The notes: a model not told the origin generated them from the sequence alone. Numbered from the stretch's first letter, positions 35,263-44,663 are shown. The stretch is DNA of 64,000 bases from Deferribacter desulfuricans SSM1 (GCF_000010985.1 NC_013939.1:835501-899500); one strand, 5' to 3'. Program-made: numbers and translations.

Positions 35263-36573
35263 TGTATAAGAATTTTGTGTAAGGATTGCAAAAGAGGTAT
35301 ACCTCCTGTAATCTACTTAACCCCATAAAAAAGAAAAAGGAGGAGGTATACCCCATGAATAATTATAATTTAGCTGAATTATTTGAAAAAAGAAAGGATA
35401 TTAGAGAAATTTTTATGGAATTTATGTCAAAACAGTTTGTTAATTTTTTAGAAAAGCTTGGAGAAATAGAAAGAGAGGTCCACTGTTCATTAAATGCTGA
35501 TAGTAAGAATGGATATTATACACGCAATTTTAATACAATTTTTGGTAAAGTAGAAGGGGTAAAAATACCAAGGACACGAAAGATAAAATTTCAGCCATCA
35601 TTTTTAGAGCCATATAAACGTACAACGTTTGAATTAGATGATATAGTGATATCAATGTATCAGGGAGGTTGTTCAACCAGGGATATAGTGCGAACATTAG
35701 AGAATTTACTTGGTCAGAAGTATTCTCCAAAGTGGGTGAGCAAGATAACTGATGATATTTTGGAAGAGTTGGAAAAATATCACAACAGAAGATTTGAACA
35801 ATGGTATCCGATTTTGTTTATAGATGGCACATATTTAAAATTGAAAAGGGGTACGGTATCAAGTGAGGTTATATACACAGTTATGGGAATTGATGAGGAT
35901 GGTCATAAAGAGATTCTTGCATTTTACACATTTGGTGGTAGTGGAGAAAGTGCATTAAACTGGAAGGAATTGCTATATGAGCTTAGGGAGAGAGGGTTAC
36001 AGGAGCCAATATTAGTTGTAGCAGATGGTTTAAAAGGTATCAAAGAAGCAGTACTTGAGGTTTATCCTAAAGCAGATTTTCAGACTTGCGTAGTTCACAA
36101 AGTGCGGAGCTCATTATCCAAGGTACGCAAGCGGGATGAGAGTGCTGTAACTGAAGATATGAAAAACATATACATGCAAGAGAATGAAGAGGAATTTTTA
36201 AGGAATTTTGAGATATTTCGCAGGAACTGGTCATATAAATATCCAGAGATGGTTGCATCATGGGAAAGGGATTTGCCAGAGTTGATGACTTATTTGAAAT
36301 ATCCAGCTCTAATGAGACCATATATTTACACTACAAATCCTTTGGAGAGGTTTCATAAGGAGGTTAAAAGACGATCTAAGGTAATTGAAGTATTTAATGA
36401 TAAGAAAGCGTTAGAAAAGGTAGTATTTTTAGTGATATTGGAGATGAATGGTAGTTATAGAACCCGTAAGATGAAACATTGGAACTATTTTTTAATAGTA
36501 TTGAAGAATAAGAGAGTTGAGAAATATGGTAGATTACAGGAGGATAAAAATCTTACACAAAATTAGTTGCACT
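35261..36573 (+). mobile_element. IS256-family insertion sequence
   Basis: 1313-bp element. The left end AGTGTATAAGAATTTTGTGT and the right end (read inward) AGTGCAACTAATTTTGTGT match over AATTTTGTGTAAG, as expected for IS256-type terminal repeats. It carries one transposase gene. The flanking 8-9 bases do not match, so no target duplication is visible, and both flanking genes are truncated. This suggests a rearrangement after insertion. Confidence 0.85.
35355..36566 (+). CDS. IS256-family transposase
   Basis: 403 residues, DDE enzyme of the mutator (MULE-like) group. Catalytic Asp in LFIDGTYLK (near 156), Asp in VVADGLKGIKEA (near 224) and Glu in NPLERFHKEVKRRSK (near 331) are all present. 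The ATG at 35355 follows AGGAGG by several bases; an upstream TTG frame is not needed. The gene looks intact, so the element may be active. Confidence 0.93.
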   Translation: MNNYNLAELFEKRKDIREIFMEFMSKQFVNFLEKLGEIEREVHCSLNADSKNGYYTRNFNTIFGKVEGVKIPRTRKIKFQPSFLEPYKRTTFELDDIVISMYQGGCSTRDIVRTLENLLGQKYSPKWVSKITDDILEELEKYHNRRFEQWYPILFIDGTYLKLKRGTVSSEVIYTVMGIDEDGHKEILAFYTFGGSGESALNWKELLYELRERGLQEPILVVADGLKGIKEAVLEVYPKADFQTCVVHKVRSSLSKVRKRDESAVTEDMKNIYMQENEEEFLRNFEIFRRNWSYKYPEMVASWERDLPELMTYLKYPALMRPYIYTTNPLERFHKEVKRRSKVIEVFNDKKALEKVVFLVILEMNGSYRTRKMKHWNYFLIVLKNKRVEKYGRLQEDKNLTQN

Positions 36574-37290
36574 ATGCTCATCAACAATATTAGATAAGTC
36601 TTCTTCTTCATTATATATCTTTATTTTGTTTGTTCTGAGGATATCCACAGCCTCAAGTGGACTGATATTGTATTTTACTGCACCTTTCAAAAGTTGTGCT
36701 ATTTTCATTATTCCGTCCCGTTCAAGCATCTTTTGAAGATGAGGAACATGTTTAGAATTTTGAAACCAAATGCACTCAACAGTATTAAAACCAACATCTA
36801 AAATCAAGGTATTTGCAATTGGTGTATCATATAACAGTTTACATGTAAAATACACACTTGCACCCTGAGGAAATATTTTGGAATTAAATCCTAAGCTTTC
36901 ATTATCAACTTCAAAATCAGCTACAGATGCTTTCAGTTTCTGGACATTGGTCTGGTTATAGAATTGTAATGGAAGCCCAAGAGCCAGTAGAATGTTATCC
37001 ATTGGAATAGAATAATCATGAAATACTTTGTAAATCAAAAGTAGAGTAAAAAACATTAGTTTTTCAATGTTATTAATATTGATTCCATCAAGTTTTGCAG
37101 CTTCACCTAAAACGTAATGCTTTGAATGATAAAGAAATTTTTTTTCCTGGCTCAGATGATTAAACTCAAAATTAACAGATAGAATTTCCTTTACTGCAGA
37201 TGGAAATTTTCGCATGATTAACTCACCCCCTTCCCGATAAGCAACCTTCACATCACCAAAGCCTACATCAATTGCTACAACTTTTTGCAT
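36553..37290 (-). pseudogene. ParM/Alp-like actin ATPase, C-terminally truncated
   Basis: 245 residues; the family is usually about 320-350. The start VVAIDVGFGDVKVAYREGGE is the actin-type phosphate-1 loop, and TLILDVGFNTVECIWFQN is phosphate-2. The last six residues (SATNFV) and stop are read from the IS right end, so the natural C-terminus is lost from 36573 leftward. The ATG at 37290 has GGAGG six bases upstream. It would have polymerised to segregate a plasmid or integrative element. Confidence 0.72.
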
Positions 37291-37542
37291 AACACACCTC
37301 CTAAAGCTCAACCTTTCCTTACATCTTTTACAAAAGAACCGGTCAATGAAATCTTTTAAAGTTTTAGATGAAATTAAAACCTTTTTAAGATATTAATTTA
37401 TCTAACCATTTGCATTTGTTATGATTAGTACCAGTATAAAATATGGTGATTCAAGCTAAATGGTTACTCAAAAACCGAAAAACGAAAGGTGTATTGTTTG
37501 GAAGTCTAAATTTAGTAATTTGTTTTAGAAAAATTTATATTC

Positions 37543-38175
37543 TCAATCAATTGTGGCCAGTTTAATACCCAACCAGATAAACAGTGCACCAAGTCCACGA
37601 TCCAGCCAGCATGATAATTTTGTATTTTCGTTAAGATAGGCAGTTAACTTGCCTCCAATAAGAATTAAAGGAGGTTCAATTAAACCGGCTACCGCGATAA
37701 TAAGAATCCCGTGGAAAAACAACTGTGCACTAACAGGACCTGCACCTACCTCAACAAATTGCGGCAAAAATGCAAAAAAGAAAACGGCAACCTTTGGATT
37801 TAATACTGCTACCAGTACACCTTGTTTGAACACTTTCCTCAATCCTTTTGGAGATTCTTGCTCTCTCACAGAAATATTGCTCCCCTTAGACTTCAGTGCC
37901 TGAATACCAAGCCAGATAAGATATGCCGCACCAATCCATTTAACTGTAGAAAATGCTACCGCCGAAGTAACTAAAATTGCCGACAATCCCAGAGCTGCAA
38001 AAACAACATGAATTAATGCACCTGTCCAAATTCCAAACATTGCAGCAAATCCCGACTTTATGCCTCCTTTAGCTGTTTGTCCCAATATGAATGCCATATC
38101 TGGACCTGGAGAAATATTTAACAAAACAGCAGCAGTTAAATATGTAGCCCAATGGGCAAGAGAATAATCGAACAT
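37543..38175 (-). CDS. LysE/RhtB-family amino-acid exporter (integron cassette)
   Basis: 210 residues with about six membrane helices and the family signature SPGPDMAFILGQTAKGGIKSG near residue 22. Exports amino acids such as homoserine or threonine in known relatives; the substrate here is unknown. GC content is clearly above the surrounding DNA. The gene lies directly after attC1 in the minus-strand reading, so it is the last gene of a cassette array. No attC is seen after its own stop. Confidence 0.85.
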   Translation of the reverse strand: MFDYSLAHWATYLTAAVLLNISPGPDMAFILGQTAKGGIKSGFAAMFGIWTGALIHVVFAALGLSAILVTSAVAFSTVKWIGAAYLIWLGIQALKSKGSNISVREQESPKGLRKVFKQGVLVAVLNPKVAVFFFAFLPQFVEVGAGPVSAQLFFHGILIIAVAGLIEPPLILIGGKLTAYLNENTKLSCWLDRGLGALFIWLGIKLATID

Positions 38176-38222
38176 TATTTTTCAAATCATTTCTTAGACA
38201 GACGCCTAATTTCTATTTTGTT

Positions 38223-38294
38223 GCATAACGACCAAGCTCACCTGCCGCCATGAAGCGCCAGCGGATTGGAGGTTAGCTGGAGCGATTTGTTATG
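38223..38294 (-). repeat. attC site 1 (after the helicase cassette)
   Basis: About 72 bases. The minus strand starts with CATAAC, contains CTGGCGC/GCGCCAGC-type and CCGC/GCGG complementarity, and ends GGTCGTTATG. The outer CATAACG/CGTTATG boxes pair. The site overlaps the helicase stop codon, as is common for compact cassettes. Confidence 0.8.
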
Positions 38295-40812
38295 TTTCTT
38301 TGTAATAATTTTCTATATATTTTGTCCAAAGATTGTCTATATCTAAATTATGGCTAGTCAAAAATTCTTGCAACTTTTCGTCGCTTATTTCAGAAATATT
38401 GTAATTCTTAAATTCCTTAAAAAAGTTTTTTATATTTTTCTTTAACTCTCTAAGTTTACCTTTTCTCATTATAAAAACTTCATGCGTAAAGTTAGCATCT
38501 CTTGAAAGATTTTTTGTGGGTATAACTAAAATTCTCCTTACTGAAACAGTGCCATATTCGCTTTCAAACCATCCACAATGATTATTCATTTGTCCTGCTT
38601 CATTCTTGGTTATGGTCTTCCTAGAATCATCTACCTCACTCTTACACTCAAAAATAAAATATTTATTATCAACACCACACCATAGATTGTCTGGGCCTTT
38701 TTTGAACTCTTTATCAGGACGTTGACTTAGAAAACCTAAAGCTTCACCTACTGATTTTAATGCAGATTCAAATTTTTCTGATGGCATTCCAAAAGATAAA
38801 TCCTCTAACATACCGTCTATCTCCACCATCATGTCGGAATAGGAATTAAATTTTTTGATCCAATCTTTAATACGTTTTAATCTATTTTCATTAATAAATT
38901 CCAATTTTTTATAAACGATTCCTTCTTTTGGTATCATTAATTGAAGATTTTTTTGATATGCACTCTTTTGTATTTTATTGGATTCAACTTTACTAATTTT
39001 ATATTTATATCTTGCCATTAATTGCAAATACCAACCTTTTTCCTCCTCATTATCTAATTTATCAACTATTTGTTGTATTAATTCTATAGATTTTTCTAGA
39101 TCACCTTTAATTAGAGAATCTTGAGCTTTTTTTTCCAGATCCAATATATGATTAATTTCAGGTTTGCTTTCATTCGTAGATATTTCATTCATTCGCTCTT
39201 GATAAAACTGCTTCCAGCCTTCGTCTCTCCTTAATACTTGATTTATCAAAGATCTTACCACCTCAAAAGGAGATTCATCTTCATCAAGGTCATTTTTAGC
39301 TAGTTCTGCCACCTCTAATGCAATTTCTATTTGTTTCTGAGTCTGGTACGAAAAATATCTTTTTGTTAGCGGGCTCATAAGAAATTTTGTCAAGTCCCCA
39401 CCGATTATAACTATTATACTATAATCTTTTTCTCCTCTAACACTTCTTCCGATACCTTGTTCTATTTTTTGTGCAATTTTGATATTAATTATATCGCTAG
39501 TTGGTCTACAGCTTTCTTCATACCTGTCAGATAGAGAATCAAAAAATGGTTTTGAATCTAAAACCAAAATTCTGCAAGATTCATCTGGTAAATCTATCCC
39601 ATCATATCTATTTACAATAACAATAGTGTTCTCAAATTTACCTGATTTTAATTTCTGTAAAATTTCATAAATGTTATTAGAGGTAGTTATCGTTGCTCCT
39701 AAATTTTGATAATGAGCAGCCTTTTTAAAATTTGGCACGATCGTAACTATCCCGAACTTTTTTTTCGGATTTGGCTTGGCAAATTTAGTTACAATAAGAT
39801 TTCTATCCAATTCCTCATTTATTAGAGAAGGAACTAGAATAAGCTTTTCACCTGACCATTTTAATTTCTCATAAGTTAGTGGCTGCGTTATTGTTTCTGG
39901 GGCAAAACCAAGCCCTTTTATAAAGAAAGAATCATCTTGAGTCGTAGCTGACATCAGAATTCTTTGGTCAGCGTTTGTAAAAAAAGTAAATTTGTAAATA
40001 GGACTATATATGGGTGATATTTCAATATATTTACCAGAAATATAGGCTTGACAATTTTCGATATTATCTTTGATTAACGGCCAAATAAATTTAATTTCAT
40101 ATTCATTTTTATATTGAATAAGCTTGTTGATTACTTCCGATTTTTTATCAATCCATGCCCAATATGGAATCGGTAGTAATGTATTAAAATCTCCTGCTTT
40201 AATCTCTAAATAGCTACCCTCTCCTTGGGTTATTAGATCATCCTCAAAAAGCTCAAGAAAATCAGAATATAATCTATGATCTCTACATATTTTAATTGTA
40301 AATGTATCCTTAAGTGAATCAATACAAGCATGGGAATCATCTAATACAATATGCTTTATTGGAATTGCCCTAGCATCTAAGCCAAATATTGTTAATCCGT
40401 TGAAAACTTTTTGTACGTGTGTGATTAGAATTTTTTTACCGGATAAAAAATCTTCTGGAAGTTGATTATCCGTTCCTATTTGGCAATATGGAACACCAAA
40501 CTTATCTGCCTCTAAACAAGTTTGTTCAACGAGGTATATATTTGGGCAAATATATAAACATGGACCTTCATTATTGTTTAATCTTGAATGTAGAATAAGA
40601 AGGCCAATTAATGTTTTTCCTTCTCCTGTATGGAGTTTTATTATAAGATCCTTTTTGTCTCTATATTTACTAAACCATTCATTTAAAATATATTCTTGAG
40701 AAGGCCGAAGTGGACCTGTTTCACTTTTCCTATCAAGTGAATCATAAATTTCGATCGGATTTATTTTTCTAATAACTTTTTTTTCTTTAAGCTTTCTGCT
40801 GAAATCAACCAT
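38290..40812 (-). CDS. Superfamily 2 helicase fused to a PD-(D/E)xK nuclease (integron cassette)
   Basis: 840 residues. Walker A LHTGEGKT near 60-67, a DDSH box (VLDDSHACID near 155), SATTQDDSF (motif III) and QGIGRSVRG (motif VI near 455) define a DEAD/DEAH-type helicase. The C-terminal 150 residues contain PDNLWCGVDNKYFIFECKSE near 705-722, a PD...E-x-K nuclease core. Helicase-nuclease fusions are frequent in phage defence, which is the inferred role; no specific named system is recognised. Flanked by attC2 and attC1. Confidence 0.8.
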   Translation of the reverse strand: MVDFSRKLKEKKVIRKINPIEIYDSLDRKSETGPLRPSQEYILNEWFSKYRDKKDLIIKLHTGEGKTLIGLLILHSRLNNNEGPCLYICPNIYLVEQTCLEADKFGVPYCQIGTDNQLPEDFLSGKKILITHVQKVFNGLTIFGLDARAIPIKHIVLDDSHACIDSLKDTFTIKICRDHRLYSDFLELFEDDLITQGEGSYLEIKAGDFNTLLPIPYWAWIDKKSEVINKLIQYKNEYEIKFIWPLIKDNIENCQAYISGKYIEISPIYSPIYKFTFFTNADQRILMSATTQDDSFFIKGLGFAPETITQPLTYEKLKWSGEKLILVPSLINEELDRNLIVTKFAKPNPKKKFGIVTIVPNFKKAAHYQNLGATITTSNNIYEILQKLKSGKFENTIVIVNRYDGIDLPDESCRILVLDSKPFFDSLSDRYEESCRPTSDIINIKIAQKIEQGIGRSVRGEKDYSIIVIIGGDLTKFLMSPLTKRYFSYQTQKQIEIALEVAELAKNDLDEDESPFEVVRSLINQVLRRDEGWKQFYQERMNEISTNESKPEINHILDLEKKAQDSLIKGDLEKSIELIQQIVDKLDNEEEKGWYLQLMARYKYKISKVESNKIQKSAYQKNLQLMIPKEGIVYKKLEFINENRLKRIKDWIKKFNSYSDMMVEIDGMLEDLSFGMPSEKFESALKSVGEALGFLSQRPDKEFKKGPDNLWCGVDNKYFIFECKSEVDDSRKTITKNEAGQMNNHCGWFESEYGTVSVRRILVIPTKNLSRDANFTHEVFIMRKGKLRELKKNIKNFFKEFKNYNISEISDEKLQEFLTSHNLDIDNLWTKYIENYYKET

Positions 40813-40826
40813 TGTCTTTTATCTCC

Positions 40827-40898
40827 ACATAACGATTAAGCTCACCTGCCGCTATGGAGCACCAGCAGAATAGCGGTCAGGTGGAACGCTTTGTTAGC
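40827..40898 (-). repeat. attC site 2 (between cassettes)
   Basis: The minus strand runs from AGCTAACAAAGCGTTCCACC to TAATCGTTATGTGG. Inner arms CCTGACCGCTATTC and ATAGCGGCAGGTG pair imperfectly. Strong similarity to attC3 (shared ACCTGCCGCTATGGAGC and AGCAGAATAGCGGTCAGGTG) marks them as the same family. Confidence 0.85.
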
Positions 40899-40910
40899 TA
40901 AAGTCGTTTA

Positions 40911-41438
40911 TTACTTTACAATGTCTTCTAAATACCATTTTTTGTGAAAATCATTAAATTCCTCCATTTGTTTTACTAGAACACCAAGCAAACCACCAGT
41001 CCACTCTGGATAAGCTCTATAACCATCAGGATTCATAAGATGTTCTGGAAAAGTTCTCATTGTGTAAACTGGGTTTTGCCATGAGTACTCTTTCCCTAGT
41101 GTCCGAAAATAGTCGCCATTTATTTTAAATTTTGTTTTTCCCTTAAACGATAACTCAATTACTTTAAACTCCTTTGACTGCATTTTCTCTGCAAACTGCA
41201 AAAATACTCTAAAAACATCTGCCATGCTATTCGTGCTAGAAATTGATGTCAGGTCGTATACAAGTACTGAGGGATTGAAATAATTGCCAAAATGAACCGA
41301 CACTTCGATCCCACTATTTCTCGGATCACTTTTGATTACATTGTTCATTTTAGATTGTAATTGAAAGTAATTGAAAGTATATATGGCAATAACTGCTACT
41401 AAAATAAAAGAAAAAAATATAATTATAAATCTTTTCAT
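40911..41438 (-). CDS. Membrane-anchored hypothetical protein (integron cassette)
   Basis: 175 residues with one N-terminal membrane helix (FIIIFFSFILVAVIAIYTF) and an outside-facing remainder (ELSFKGKTKFKINGDYF, EWTGGLLGVLVKQMEEF). No family is recognised. Located between attC3 and attC2, so it is a single-gene cassette. The Shine-Dalgarno AAAGGAGAT precedes the ATG. Confidence 0.7.
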   Translation of the reverse strand: MKRFIIIFFSFILVAVIAIYTFNYFQLQSKMNNVIKSDPRNSGIEVSVHFGNYFNPSVLVYDLTSISSTNSMADVFRVFLQFAEKMQSKEFKVIELSFKGKTKFKINGDYFRTLGKEYSWQNPVYTMRTFPEHLMNPDGYRAYPEWTGGLLGVLVKQMEEFNDFHKKWYLEDIVK

Positions 41439-41470
41439 TTCTTATATCTCCTTTTAAAAAAGTAATATCA

Positions 41471-41541
41471 GCTAACGACAGAGCTAACCTGCCGCTATGG
41501 AGCGCAGCAGAATAGCGGTCAGGTGCAGCGCCTTGTTATGC
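41471..41541 (-). repeat. attC site 3 (after the first cassette)
   Basis: The minus strand runs from GGCATAACAAGGCGCTGCACC to CTCTGTCGTTAGC. The outer boxes GCATAAC and GTTAGC and the inner GACCGCTATTC/ATAGCGG arms give the folded single-strand shape of an integron recombination site. TAACAAGGCGCTGCA is typical of attC sites in marine Proteobacteria. Confidence 0.87.
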
Positions 41542-41547
41542 CTGGCC

Positions 41548-42141
41548 CTATAGTGCATCATCCTCTTGCTTAGCCAATTCAGCATCACATGAATCTTTAT
41601 TTGTGAATGAATACTCGACAGCAATGTAGCCTGTATTGCCTGATGTTGCGCCTGCAATCAAGCCAACTTGCTTTAAATCAGAGGGTAAATGTGAGCCCTT
41701 TTCAGAGTCCCATATTGCAATAAGTATTCGTTCTTTTTTAATTAGCCCCATCATCCAATCACTTGGCTCGTTCCATATGCTATTAGGTAGAAGATCATCT
41801 ATCGTCTCATGTTCACCATAAATAGCGGTGAGTTTTTTTTCCATTTCTTGAAACGCACTTTTAAGTTCAATGCCATACGAGCTAGTGGCAATATCTTTGC
41901 CAATGGCCTTGATCCAGCACAACCCTCCCTTTGGGGCTACTTTCACAATGTACGCTTCGAATGCCGAGTGAGGTTTAGGGACTTTTATCAATTTATAAAT
42001 ACCATTGCCTATCCTCTCCGGTTTCCCCCCAATCTCTTTTAACGACATACCTTTTCTCAACCCGAATGGCCCAGCCATTGCATCGGACACCATAAACGCC
42101 ATAAAAACAATAACGATCGCTACGATACTTTTTTTATTCAT
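41548..42141 (-). CDS. Exported hypothetical protein (integron cassette)
   Basis: 197 residues with a signal peptide (KKSIVAIVIVFMAFMVSDAMA, cleavage likely before GPFG). The mature protein has paired cysteines and GLRKGMSLKEIGGKP near its start. Not recognised. GC is higher than in the neighbouring DNA. First gene of the visible array; no attC or attI is seen upstream of it, and the region to the right holds IS debris. Confidence 0.7.
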   Translation of the reverse strand: MNKKSIVAIVIVFMAFMVSDAMAGPFGLRKGMSLKEIGGKPERIGNGIYKLIKVPKPHSAFEAYIVKVAPKGGLCWIKAIGKDIATSSYGIELKSAFQEMEKKLTAIYGEHETIDDLLPNSIWNEPSDWMMGLIKKERILIAIWDSEKGSHLPSDLKQVGLIAGATSGNTGYIAVEYSFTNKDSCDAELAKQEDDAL

Positions 42142-42218
42142 CTCTATGTCCTCCTACGAATAATTATGGTATTTATATTTTATGTTGCTAAGATATATAA
42201 TTAAGTTAATAAAAAACA

Positions 42219-42275
42219 GGGGACAGAGGACTACATGTTTCCTAAGCTTTAAAGCTTCATTGGGAGTCTGTCCCC
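42219..42275. repeat. GGGGACAGA inverted repeat
   Basis: GGGGACAGA (42219-42227) and TCTGTCCCC (42267-42275) enclose the palindrome AAGCTTTAAAGCTT (42244-42257). Such GGGACAGA repeats are common near small transposase remnants. It marks the right boundary of the cassette cluster. Confidence 0.5.
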
Positions 42276-42372
42276 CGTCCCAAAAGTCCCCATTGGTTGA
42301 TTTGGCTTCAAAGCCACTGTCAAACGGGAGATAGGACTTGGGACTTAAAAAATACGATAAGCGAGGTTTGAC

Positions 42373-42555
42373 ATGAAAAATAATTCTTTTAAGCATTTTA
42401 TCGGAATTGATATTTTTAGGAATAAGTATAACTACACCATTATTGTTGATTCTATGAACACCATTATTAAAAATAAAGAGGATATAGTGCATAAAAAACT
42501 TAATATCAATAATATTACTAATCCTCACAAAAACCCTATTACATCATTTAACTAA
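42373..42555 (+). pseudogene. IS110-family transposase N-terminal remnant
   Basis: 60 residues starting MKNNSFKHFIGIDIFRNKYN. FIGIDIFRNKYNYTIIVD corresponds to the first acidic strand of DEDD transposases of the IS110/IS1111 group. The frame stops after 60 residues where about 300-400 would be expected, so this is debris. The opposite-strand frame here is a shadow. Confidence 0.5.
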
Positions 42556-42558
42556 ACT

Positions 42559-43178
42559 ACTAAGCCATATAAGCTCATTTTATTAATAATCCCAAATGCC
42601 ATAAAATACTCATTACTTTCAAAATAACCTAAAAATTACCTGCAGGATAATTACAGATAACTCTTAGATTATTTTACGATATTCAGTTGTTTGGGTGTAT
42701 TTGTATATTTGTGTATTAATACAATTTATTAACCATCAATCCAATCAAACAAGATTTTATTTATAATCACTCATTAAAAATGTCAAGTTTTTTTGGGGAC
42801 GGCAAAAAATTCTTTTGTACAGGTTAATTATTTTTGCCTCATCTTTATAAATGTACTGCATATTGATAAATCTAAAGGAATCAATTTCTTCTTCGCTGGA
42901 TTACACAATATCGCATAATTTAACCAATAACAGTCCTTATCATAAAATTTTCCTTTCCTTTAATTTTATAGTGTATCGCAATAATATGACTATAGTAGAA
43001 TAAATGGGGACTCTAACAAGAAAAACTCATTTAAAAAAATTGGGTGATTACAGATTATCTTACCAATAACATAAAATAAATTTTGGGACAACACTTGCCT
43101 TTACATTTAGTAATAATCGACTTTTGAAGGGAAATTTTATGTAATAATTTCACAAAATTGTTGATTATATTAATCAAT
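42559..43178. other. AT-rich intergenic stretch
   Basis: About 620 bases without a supportable gene, RNA or clear repeat on either strand. Given the IS remnants on both sides it is probably decayed mobile DNA. Confidence 0.5.
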
Positions 43179-43214
43179 TATAATATAGTTTTGTTTAATA
43201 CATTAAACAAAACT
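43179..43214 (+). promoter_or_regulatory. -10 element and 28-bp palindromic operator before the ATPase gene
   Basis: TATAAT at 43179-43184 is followed by AGTTTTGTTTAAT, AC, ATTAAACAAAACT (43187-43214), a perfect 13-bp inverted repeat lying at the expected transcript start, 14 bases before the ATG. This is a good place for a repressor to block transcription. Confidence 0.55.
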
Positions 43215-43227
43215 CAAAGGGTTATTT

Positions 43228-44412
43228 ATGCTAAATTTTTTTACAGAACGATTTGCATTGTTGCTTACCGGTTTAAACATTCAATACAAGCGGTATTTCT
43301 TTCATAAAATTGATTTTAATGACAAATTAATTGGTATTTTAGGCGCAAGAGGGGTAGGGAAAACCACTTTTCTTTTACAATATTTAAAAGAGATTGATGT
43401 CCCTATAAATAAAAAACTTTACATTTCCGCTGATTCGATAGAGATGAGCAATCTGTCGTTATTTGAGCTGGCAAAGGAATTTGCAGCAAAAGGTGGTAAG
43501 GTTTTAGCAATAGATGAAATTCATAAATATCCAGATTTTGTAGCGCATTTGAAAGAAATCTATGACCTTCTTGATATAAAAGTTCTTTTTTCAGGTTCAA
43601 GTGCTTTAAGATTGGAACATGCAAAAGCTGATTTGAGCAGACGAGCAGTTTTATACAGAATAAACGGACTATCATTTAGAGAATTTCTGGAATTAAAAAC
43701 AGGTAAACAATTTAGAAGTTTTTCATTAAAAGATATTTTAGAAAATCATATGGAAATCACTTATGAAATTTTAAAATCGATAAAACCACTGGAATACTTT
43801 AAAGAGTATTTACAGTATGGATTTTATCCCTTTTATTTTGAAAATCCTAACACATATTATAAAAAATTGGAAGAAACAATTAATGTAGTTATAGAGTCCG
43901 ATTTGCCTATACTGTTTAAGATCGATCCGAAAAATATCGTCAAACTTAAAAAACTTGTTAAATTAATATGTTTTTCAGAGCCTTATGAACTCAATCTTTC
44001 AAAACTTGCACAGAAAATTGAAGTTAATAGACATACTCTGTACCGTTATATTGAATATTTAAATTCTGGTAATATTCTAACATCATTAAAACCAGATGTA
44101 AAAGGTGATGCCATTTTTACAAAACCTGAAAAAATATATCTGAACAATACAAATTTAAACTACTGTTATTGCGAAGAACAAAAAATTGGGACAATTAGAG
44201 AAACTTTTGTGGTTTCACAGTTAAGAAATTTCTATGATTTAAGCTATCCTAAAAAGGGGGATATACTGATAAACAATCAATATTTAATTGAAATTGGTGG
44301 TAGAAATAAAGATTTTTCACAAATTGCGGGTAGTGGCTACCTTTTTGTCGATGACATTGAGGTGGGATATGGCAGAAAGGTTCCATTATGGTTAATCGGA
44401 TTTTTATATTAA
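43228..44412 (+). CDS. AAA_14/DUF4143-type ATPase
   Basis: 394 residues. Walker A GARGVGKTT near 39-47, Walker B VLAIDEIHKYPDF near 93-105, a sensor-like LFSGSSALRLE, and a C-terminal part with a winged-helix-like segment (NLSKLAQKIEVNRHTLYRYIEYL) and a PD-(D/E)xK-like end (NNQYLIEIGGRNKDFSQI). These proteins are frequent in mobile and accessory DNA of thermophiles and their role is not settled. A strong palindrome in the promoter suggests tight control. Confidence 0.8.
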   Translation: MLNFFTERFALLLTGLNIQYKRYFFHKIDFNDKLIGILGARGVGKTTFLLQYLKEIDVPINKKLYISADSIEMSNLSLFELAKEFAAKGGKVLAIDEIHKYPDFVAHLKEIYDLLDIKVLFSGSSALRLEHAKADLSRRAVLYRINGLSFREFLELKTGKQFRSFSLKDILENHMEITYEILKSIKPLEYFKEYLQYGFYPFYFENPNTYYKKLEETINVVIESDLPILFKIDPKNIVKLKKLVKLICFSEPYELNLSKLAQKIEVNRHTLYRYIEYLNSGNILTSLKPDVKGDAIFTKPEKIYLNNTNLNYCYCEEQKIGTIRETFVVSQLRNFYDLSYPKKGDILINNQYLIEIGGRNKDFSQIAGSGYLFVDDIEVGYGRKVPLWLIGFLY

Positions 44413-44590
44413 ATTGTACTCCTCACAACCCAACACCCTCATCTCTTCACATCCTCATTGCCTCATATCTTCATATCTTCAATTGTTAAAACATACGAAA
44501 ACTGAAACCTGAAGAAAATACTGCTGTTAGTTTTGCTTAAAAGGAGTTTGAATAATAGAGCTTAAAGTATCCAATAAAAACGATAGGGAC
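44413..44590. other. Non-coding, partly CT-rich low-complexity stretch
   Basis: Repeated CTTCA/CCTCA words (about 44429-44482) follow the ATPase stop. No gene is supported here. Confidence 0.4.
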
Positions 44591-44657
44591 AAAATGGTAA
44601 AAATGAATAATTTTAACCCACCCTTTCATGGATAAAATTACTTATTTTTACCATTTT
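44591..44657. repeat. Long imperfect inverted repeat beside the IS21 remnant
   Basis: 25-base arms (44591-44615 and 44633-44657) match at 23 positions, both beginning or ending with AAAATGGTAAAAAT/ATTTTTACCATTTT, around a 17-base loop. It lies immediately left of the istB fragment and may be the folded remains of the IS end, or a terminator. Confidence 0.55.
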
Positions 44658-44663
44658 CTTTTT

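Noticed and set aside
37440-37542. attC site after the LysE gene
   Set aside because: No CATAAC/GTTATG-type paired boxes or stem were found downstream of the LysE stop.
42154-42528. 124-aa minus-strand frame
   Set aside because: It is antisense to the IS110 remnant and covers the GGGGACAGA repeat; the composition is not protein-like.
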